Assembly (NCBI RefSeq): GCF_004210215.2
Contig: NZ_CP067394.1
Span: 3,038,001-3,102,000 of the forward strand
Direction of reading: 5' to 3'
Source: Cryobacterium sp. SO1
GTDB lineage: Bacteria > Actinomycetota > Actinomycetes > Actinomycetales > Microbacteriaceae
Length of the DNA: 64,000 nt
The notes below the pieces were generated by a model. That model was not told where the DNA came from, ran no database searches, and worked only from the letters and a program-made list of their open reading frames with translations. The translations under genes and the position numbers were made by a program. Below, piece after piece: positions 57,531 to 64,000 of the stretch (positions are counted from its first letter, which is position 1; each line of letters starts with the position of its first letter).

Positions 57531-57558
57531 CTATTCGTCAGTGCTGGTGAGGCGCGAC

Positions 57559-59328
<1,770 letters not shown>

Positions 59329-60375
59329 TCAGGGCACCAGCTCCACGCTGCCGCCGTCAGCGGGAACCAGTTCGATCCAGGTGTTTCCAGGTGCGAGCTC
59401 GATCGTGGCCCCGGCCGCGTCGGCCAACCGGATCGGCGCGGCCGGGCCATCCTTGAACCAGGTGGCCGGCATCGTCGACCCGCCGGTCGACACCCAGGCC
59501 TCACCGGAGCCGGTCAGGATGGTGCGGGGCACCTCGCCGCTCCGGTCCACCTCCACCCGCAGCACCAGAATGTTGGTGGCGCGCAGCTGGGTTCCCGTGG
59601 TGTCGAGGTCCGCGGCGCCGTCCTGGCTGCGGAGGTAGCCCGCTGCAGGGTCCCAGTCCCAGGCCCGCCCGCCGGCCTCGGAGAACCGGGTGACGATCGT
59701 GGCCGTGGGGTCGCCGGCCAGGACCGCGGTGGTGTCTTCGCCGCCGTCGGCATAGTCGAACTGGGCGCGCGGCTCGGCGAGGTCGGAGTGCAGCCGCACG
59801 GTTTCGTCCGCGGCGAGCACCAGGTCATGCGGGGAATCCCGGTCCTCGGCGCGAACGAACAGGCCCGTGGCATCCTCGTCGAAGATGACGTTCAACAGCG
59901 GGGTGGCCTTCATCGCGTCGACGAACTGCGGCTGTCCGCCCGAATACGCCACGATCCCGCCGAAGGAGCTCAGGATCTCGGGGTCCATCGGGCGGATCGA
60001 CCGCACCGGACCCACCTCGGCGGGCATGTCGGAGTGCCAGATGGCGGCGTAGCGGGTGAGCCCGCCCTCGACCAGTTCCTCGAAGACCAGGTCGGCGCTC
60101 TCGAGGCCGATCTGCGGCCGGGCGGCGGGGTGGTTGTCGATCTTGACGGCCAACGACGGATGCTCGGAAGCGGCCGGATCCACCGGTGTGCCGCGCAGGG
60201 GCGCGACGCCGGGTGGCAGTGTCGGACTCGGTGATGCGGTCGGCTCAGGCTGCGGTGCCGAGCAGCCGACCAGCCCCAGACCGAGCCCGGCGGCGACCAG
60301 GATCGCCGCGAGCGGCCCGCGCAGGCGGGGCCGGGATCGACGGGTGGGCCGAAGGGACATCCGAAACGCAGTCAC
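59329..60375 (-). CDS. DUF3048 (YerB-like) lipoprotein
   Basis: A 348-aa exported lipoprotein. Basic N-terminus, hydrophobic segment ending GLVGC (lipobox), then the DUF3048 domain: AVKIDNHPAARPQIGLESAD, YAAIWHSDMPAEVGPVRSIR and SSFGGIVAYSGGQPQFVDAM. The role of the family is unknown. GTG 60375 is chosen because TAAAGT ends 7 nt upstream; ATG 60360 is an alternative. Confidence 0.85.
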   Translation of the reverse strand: MTAFRMSLRPTRRSRPRLRGPLAAILVAAGLGLGLVGCSAPQPEPTASPSPTLPPGVAPLRGTPVDPAASEHPSLAVKIDNHPAARPQIGLESADLVFEELVEGGLTRYAAIWHSDMPAEVGPVRSIRPMDPEILSSFGGIVAYSGGQPQFVDAMKATPLLNVIFDEDATGLFVRAEDRDSPHDLVLAADETVRLHSDLAEPRAQFDYADGGEDTTAVLAGDPTATIVTRFSEAGGRAWDWDPAAGYLRSQDGAADLDTTGTQLRATNILVLRVEVDRSGEVPRTILTGSGEAWVSTGGSTMPATWFKDGPAAPIRLADAAGATIELAPGNTWIELVPADGGSVELVP

Positions 60376-60443
60376 GCCACACACTTTAGCCCGCCTGGTA
60401 TGTCTGCCTGGCGGTCTAGGTGGTGGCGTGACTGACAATCGGC

Positions 60444-60487
60444 GCTCGATCAGTGTTCGTGAAGATCCCGATCGAGCGGGTGGGTGA
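60444..60487 (-). terminator. Hairpin downstream of cspA
   Basis: GCTCGATC (60444-60451) pairs with GATCGAGC (60480-60487) around a 28-nt loop. It follows cspA on the minus strand by 20 nt. No U-run. Confidence 0.45.
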
Positions 60488-60507
60488 TGCTGTTCGACGC
60501 GTGGTGG

Positions 60508-60711
60508 TTAAGCCGGGCGGACCGATTCGGCCTGCGGACCCTTGGCTCCGGTACCGAGTTCGAAGATGACGTGCTGACCTTCTTCAAGAACCTTGTAGCC
60601 GTGCATGTCAATGGCGGAGTAGTGAACGAAGACGTCCTGTCCTCCTCCATCGACAGTGATGAAGCCGAAACCCTTTTCAGCGTTGAACCATTTGACGGTT
60701 CCGTTCGCCAT
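60508..60711 (-). CDS. cspA: Cold-shock protein CspA
   Basis: A 67-aa single cold-shock domain with RNP1 [10 protein letters not shown] and RNP2 VFVHYSAI, beginning [14 protein letters not shown]. It acts as an RNA chaperone. GGGGAG lies 6 nt before ATG 60711. The upstream region is long (no gene until 60933) and includes a strong hairpin, fitting a long structured 5' leader. Confidence 0.95.
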   Translation of the reverse strand: MANGTVKWFNAEKGFGFITVDGGGQDVFVHYSAIDMHGYKVLEEGQHVIFELGTGAKGPQAESVRPA

Positions 60712-60798
60712 GTGAAACTCCCCTAGTGCAGTGTTGTATTTCGGCACTCACCCGTTGGTGTGACCGGGCCTGGCGCAGAAACTGCGTCCACCGTCTTG

Positions 60799-60829
60799 TG
60801 AAAGCGCCCTCAGGCTGAGAGCGCTTTCA
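60799..60829. promoter_or_regulatory. Operator-like inverted repeat upstream of cspA
   Basis: TGAAAGCGC (60799-60807) pairs with GCGCTTTCA (60821-60829). The right side also forms the 14-mer TGAGAGCGCTTTCA (60816-60829), close to the TGAAAGCGCTTTCA operators of LacI/CcpA-type regulators. It may be an operator or part of the cspA 5' leader. Confidence 0.5.
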
Positions 60830-60932
60830 GAGAAGATGAGCGACCACTGCAGACACTAGTGACGGGAGCCAAGATCAAAAGGGGGTTGACTGTGCGCCGC
60901 ATTCCCAGTATGGCTCGAGACGGGTGGTCAGC

Positions 60933-61493
60933 TCACTCGACGGGCATGGCGTAGTCGGAGCCGACCACGACGGTCAGGCTGGCGTCTGAGCCCGCGAAGT
61001 CTTCGGAAAGCAACACCACCGAACCGGGCAGCAAGGCCGCCACACCGCGGGCAGCGCCCTCCAGAGAGGCATCCGAGTAATAAACGGTCGTCGTGACGAC
61101 GTCTTCGGCGTCTGCGTCACTGGTACTGCCGACGGTCCAGCCGCCGGTGGTGAGCAGGTCGCCCACCGACCGGGCCACGCCGGTCGTCGGGGTGCCGTTG
61201 AGCACCGTGACACTCGCACTGGGGTCAGTGGTCGGCTCCGCGGTGGGCACCGGCTCGGTCGTCGGCTCCGCAGCGGGCGTCTCGGCCTCAATCCCGGGAA
61301 TGGTGAAATTCAACCGGTTGTCCAACACGGTCAGGCCGACGGCACCCACACCGATCAGCAGAGCGGTCGCGCCGAGCGCCCACCACACCGCAACCCACCG
61401 GCGCCCCTTCTTGGCTGGTGCTCGGTGCGCCCCCACCCGGTCGAGCTTGTGGGGGAGGTCATCGAAGCGGTCTTTCGGGTACGAAGTGGGCAT
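60933..61493 (-). CDS. LytR C-terminal domain membrane protein
   Basis: A 186-aa protein: cytoplasmic basic N-terminus, one transmembrane helix (WALGATALLIGVGAVGLTVL), a Thr/Pro/Glu-rich linker and an extracellular LytR_C domain (SVTVLNGTPTTGVARSVGDL to ASLTVVVGSDYA). No LCP catalytic domain is present. It lies 50 nt after DUF3263 on the same strand, the usual actinobacterial pair. Confidence 0.85.
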   Translation of the reverse strand: MPTSYPKDRFDDLPHKLDRVGAHRAPAKKGRRWVAVWWALGATALLIGVGAVGLTVLDNRLNFTIPGIEAETPAAEPTTEPVPTAEPTTDPSASVTVLNGTPTTGVARSVGDLLTTGGWTVGSTSDADAEDVVTTTVYYSDASLEGAARGVAALLPGSVVLLSEDFAGSDASLTVVVGSDYAMPVE

Positions 61494-61543
61494 CGTCTGT
61501 CTGGTTCGATCCTCGGTTGGCTGAACATACGGTAGGAGGTTCC

Positions 61544-61843
61544 CTACTCGATGGGGCGGATGGCTCTGGCCGACCGTGCCTGCGAGCGCGCGTCACGCAT
61601 CCGCTGCAGTCGTTTGACCAGCATGGGATCGTGCGCGAGGGCAAGCGGCGAGTCGAGCAAGGCACCCAACATCTGATAATAGCGGGCGGCTGAAAGGCCG
61701 AACTCGGTGCGAATTGCCTGCTCCTTGGCGCCGGGCTGTGACCACCAGCGCCGCTCGAAAGCGAGCAGGTTTTTATCGCGAGGGCTGAGGCCCAGAGCGC
61801 CGTCGGCGCGCCGTTCGCTCTCGCCGTGCTCACTGGTCGCCAT
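61544..61843 (-). CDS. DUF3263 protein
   Basis: A 99-aa helical protein: ALGLSPRDKNLLAFERRWWS and RTEFGLSAARYYQMLGALLD resemble a sigma-factor-like helix-turn-helix, and the C-terminus is Arg-rich. DNA binding is plausible. ATG 61843 lies 7 nt after TAGGAT on the minus strand; ATG 61852 in the same frame overlaps that hexamer. Divergent from msrB. Confidence 0.85.
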   Translation of the reverse strand: MATSEHGESERRADGALGLSPRDKNLLAFERRWWSQPGAKEQAIRTEFGLSAARYYQMLGALLDSPLALAHDPMLVKRLQRMRDARSQARSARAIRPIE

Positions 61844-62039
61844 ACGCGTCATCCTATTTGGCACGGACTGGGTTTTCCCTGACCGGTCCCGCCTGTCGCG
61901 CAAGACCCGGACCCGATACCGTCAAGGTGGGAATCGGCTGGGCAATTACCGAGTGTGCCGCAGCCGGGAATGCCAGGGCCGCCGGCCGAGTTTACGCTGG
62001 AGGCAGTTCTCTGCCGAGACTGGATTGAAAGGACGCACC

Positions 62040-62441
62040 ATGGACTACGAGGTCACCAAGTCTGACGCCGAATGGAAGGCTGAACTCACCCCGGAGCAGT
62101 ACAGCGTGCTGCGCGGTGCGGCCACCGAAAGAGCCTGGACCGGCGAGCTCCTCGACGAGGGTCGTGCAGGGGTGTACACCTGCGGTGCCTGCAACGCCGA
62201 GCTGTTCAAGAGCGGCACCAAGTTCGACTCCGGCTGCGGCTGGCCGAGCTTCTACGAGTCGGTGCGCCCCGAGGCCGTCGAGCTCATCGAAGACCGCTCG
62301 CTCGGTGTCGTGCGCACCGAGGTACGCTGCGCCGCCTGCGGATCGCACCTGGGCCACGTGTTCGACGACGGTTTCGGCACCCCCACCGGCGACCGCTACT
62401 GCATGAACTCGATCTCGCTCAACTTCACGCCAGGCGAGTAA
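62040..62441 (+). CDS. msrB: Peptide-methionine (R)-S-oxide reductase
   Basis: A 133-aa thioredoxin-dependent repair enzyme. Zinc cysteines in CGACNAELF and CAACGSHLGH, the substrate loop GCGWPSFYE and the catalytic Cys in RYCMNSISLNF are all present. GAAAGGA lies 6 nt before the ATG. Usual length. Confidence 0.95.
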   Translation: MDYEVTKSDAEWKAELTPEQYSVLRGAATERAWTGELLDEGRAGVYTCGACNAELFKSGTKFDSGCGWPSFYESVRPEAVELIEDRSLGVVRTEVRCAACGSHLGHVFDDGFGTPTGDRYCMNSISLNFTPGE

Positions 62442-62475
62442 GCCGCATCCGCTTCGCGCGGCTGCGGCTGCGCAG

Positions 62476-62550
62476 TCGCAACTGTTACCCGTGCGGACAA
62501 GTGCACCCGGCGTACCGGGTGCACTTGTCCGTTACGGAAACAGTTAGGCG
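62476..62550. repeat. Palindromic element copy 1, flanking the HhH gene
   Basis: The left arm carries AACTGTT, then GGACAAGTGCACCCGG; the right arm carries CCGGGTGCACTTGTCC, then AACAGTT. The inner 16-bp stem is perfect. It closely matches the copy at 62847-62922, in the same orientation. Confidence 0.85.
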
Positions 62551-62581
62551 ATCGCGGGCCGGACGAACCGGGGCCGGGGTG

Positions 62582-62818
62582 TCAGCCGTCGCACAGCGGA
62601 CGCAACCGCGCCAGCGCCTTGGGGCCCATCCCGTGCAGCCGGGCGAGAACATCCGGGTCCGCCCTGCACAGGTCCTCAACAGTAAGGATGCCCGCTGCGA
62701 CGAGCGCGCGCCGTGCTGGAGCCGGGATTCCCTGCTCGACCCACAGCGTCCCGTCCGCATCTCCAGCCCGACCCGGCACCTCAGCCGCACCCACTGCCCG
62801 ACCCGCATCCTCGCCCAT
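62582..62818 (-). CDS. Small helix-hairpin-helix protein
   Basis: A 78-aa protein whose C-terminal 50 residues (GIPAPARRALVAAGILTVED, then VLARLHGMGPKALARLRPL) form a helix-hairpin-helix DNA-binding fold like that of RNA polymerase alpha-CTD. ATG 62818 lies 6 nt after TAGGTT, and GGGGAG is also present. Two near-identical palindromes flank the gene. Confidence 0.7.
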   Translation of the reverse strand: MGEDAGRAVGAAEVPGRAGDADGTLWVEQGIPAPARRALVAAGILTVEDLCRADPDVLARLHGMGPKALARLRPLCDG

Positions 62819-62846
62819 CTCCCCAACCTAGAATCCCGGCCGAGCG

Positions 62847-62922
62847 TTCGCAACTGTTGCCCATGCGGACAACTGCACCCGGCGCACCGGGTGCACTTGT
62901 CCGTTGCGGAAACAGTTGGGCG
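62847..62922. repeat. Palindromic element copy 2, flanking the HhH gene
   Basis: Same element as 62476-62550 with a few substitutions. One arm has GGACAACTGCACCCGG where copy 1 has GGACAAGTGCACCCGG, so the inner stem has one mismatch. Confidence 0.85.
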
Positions 62923-62950
62923 GGGCGGGCGGTCGGGAGCAGTGCCAGGG

Positions 62951-63925
62951 TCAAGCGAAGGCGTTCACTCCGGTGAGCTCGGCCGAGAAGGCCCAGAGCC
63001 TGGCCGCCGCAGCCGGGTCGATGGCATGCGCGTCGACTCCGCTGATCCGGGCCGTGGCGCTGCCGGCCACGGTGGGTTCGGCGATGTCGCAGTCTTCGCA
63101 GTAGACGCCGCCCATGCCGGCGAGCATCGGCGAGGTGGCCGCCCAGGTGGAGGTGGCCGCGCCCTGCTCCGGGGACTTGAACAGCGGGTTCACGGTGCCG
63201 TCCTCGGTCATCCACCCCGCGGCGATCATCTCCGTCCGGGGCAGGTGTCGCTGCAACTCGGTCATGATGCCGCCGGGATGCACGGCGAACGCGCGCACGC
63301 CCGAGTCGGCGCCGAGGGCATCCAGGTGCACCGCGAAGAGGCTGTTGGCGGTCTTGGCCTGCCCGTACGCCTGCCACTTGTCGTAGCCGGAGCTGAAGTT
63401 GGGGTCGTCGAAGCGGATGCCGCTGAGCTTGTGGCCCGTCGACGACAGCGCAACGACCCTGGCGCCGCCCTCGGCCGTGAGCGCGGGCCAGAGCAGGTTG
63501 GTCAGCACGTAGTGACCGAGGTGGTTGGTGGCGAACTGGGACTCCCAGTCGTCGCCGACCCTGGCCTCGGCGGACGCCATGATGGCGGCGTTGTTGATCA
63601 GGATGTCGATGCTGCGGCCGGTGGCCACGAAGCGTTCGGCGAAGGCGCGCACGCTGACCAGATCGGCCAGGTCGAGCGCCTCGACCTCCACGGTGGCCAG
63701 GCCGCGCGCATCCAGGGCGGCCCAGGCCGCCTCTGGACGCCGGGCCGGCACCACCACCCGGGCGCCGGCCGCGGCGAGCGCGGCGACGGTCTCGATGCCG
63801 AGGCCGGAGTAGCCGCCGGTGACGATGGCCGTCTTGCCGCCGAGGTCGATGCCGGCGAGCACCTCGGTCGCGGTCGATCGCGCGGTGAATCCAGAGGGAA
63901 GGGCGTGCTGGGGTGTTGTGCTCAT
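62951..63925 (-). CDS. Short-chain dehydrogenase/reductase
   Basis: A 324-aa NAD(P)-dependent oxidoreductase. Cofactor motif VTGGYSGLGIETVAAL, NNAAIM, catalytic Ser in VALSSTGHK and YGQAKTANSLF (Tyr-x3-Lys). The WW-domain-oxidoreductase/retinol-dehydrogenase-like subgroup fits. TACGCT ends 6 nt before ATG 63925, a leaderless pattern. Substrate unknown. Confidence 0.9.
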   Translation of the reverse strand: MSTTPQHALPSGFTARSTATEVLAGIDLGGKTAIVTGGYSGLGIETVAALAAAGARVVVPARRPEAAWAALDARGLATVEVEALDLADLVSVRAFAERFVATGRSIDILINNAAIMASAEARVGDDWESQFATNHLGHYVLTNLLWPALTAEGGARVVALSSTGHKLSGIRFDDPNFSSGYDKWQAYGQAKTANSLFAVHLDALGADSGVRAFAVHPGGIMTELQRHLPRTEMIAAGWMTEDGTVNPLFKSPEQGAATSTWAATSPMLAGMGGVYCEDCDIAEPTVAGSATARISGVDAHAIDPAAAARLWAFSAELTGVNAFA

Positions 63926-64000
63926 CGCTCCAGCGTACGCGTGCGCGCAGGAGCTGGACCGGTTGCGGGATGAGTGTTTGGTCACCGAGGGGGACTTCGC
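63926..64000. other. Window end, nothing further identified
   Basis: The final 75 nt hold the SDR promoter region (TACGCT on the minus strand at 63932-63937). No start of a further gene can be supported. Confidence 0.4.

Overview
The window looks like chromosomal DNA of a high-GC actinobacterium, most likely a member of Microbacteriaceae such as Cryobacterium or a close relative. This is inferred from strong G/C third-position bias, DUF2530, DUF3027, DUF3263 and DUF4349 proteins, a bacterial XPB helicase, a CIRCE-controlled groEL and many genes that seem to start without a leader. No rRNA operon, CRISPR array, integrase or intact transposase was seen. Almost all of it reads as core genome, with one lower-GC accessory patch (about 39.4-41.7 kb) and several decayed gene remnants.

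Layout. 0-9 kb: two aldo/keto reductases, an alpha/beta hydrolase, a DUF4349 lipoprotein, an acyl-CoA dehydrogenase coupled to a ThrE-type exporter, a 39-aa basic protein and a baeRF-like (release-factor-fold) protein. 9-15 kb: a zinc-ribbon/endonuclease-like protein, an ankyrin protein, tRNA-Ala(CGC), a membrane protein, a RimJ-type acetyltransferase, divergent galU and 5-formyl-THF cyclo-ligase, an FmdB zinc ribbon and mscL. 15-25 kb: a very long SF1-like helicase with altered Walker motifs, corA, a membrane protein, a 4'-phosphopantetheinyl transferase and a P-type ATPase. 25-31 kb: an M1 metallopeptidase coupled to a 1364-aa Pls/PosA-family nonribosomal peptide synthetase. 31-38 kb: an EamA transporter pseudogene, a DUF853 remnant, small proteins, a cytosolic HtrA-like protease, DUF2277, a Gfo/Idh/MocA oxidoreductase and tRNA-Arg(CCT). 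38-43 kb: a CHAP and an NlpC/P60 cell-wall hydrolase with related N-termini bracket an accessory patch that holds an HNH endonuclease and its truncated paralogue. 43-50 kb: DtxR, serC, DUF2530, DUF3027, a cold-shock protein, a helicase-associated protein and XPB, an order that resembles Mycobacterium. 50-64 kb: RibD_C-DHPS-like-FAD oxidoreductase operon, OmpR-type two-component system, WXG100 protein, lipoprotein, groEL, DUF3048 lipoprotein, cspA, LytR_C protein, DUF3263, msrB, a helix-hairpin-helix protein and an SDR.

How genes may work together. The NRPS has one adenylation domain, one carrier domain and membrane/hexapeptide modules, the plan of poly-epsilon-lysine synthetase. Its specificity residues, read by eye, resemble a lysine code. 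The phosphopantetheinyl transferase 4.6 kb away could load its carrier domain, and the coupled metallopeptidase could trim or confer tolerance to a cationic homopolymer. This is the best candidate for an undescribed system here. DtxR (iron), CIRCE/HrcA (heat shock) and possible MtrA-type boxes at the two wall-hydrolase genes are the visible regulatory links.

Two patterns run through the window. Many genes have a TANNNT-like -10 hexamer ending 6-7 nt before the start codon, as expected of leaderless mRNAs. Many gaps hold long imperfect palindromes, several in two or three related copies.
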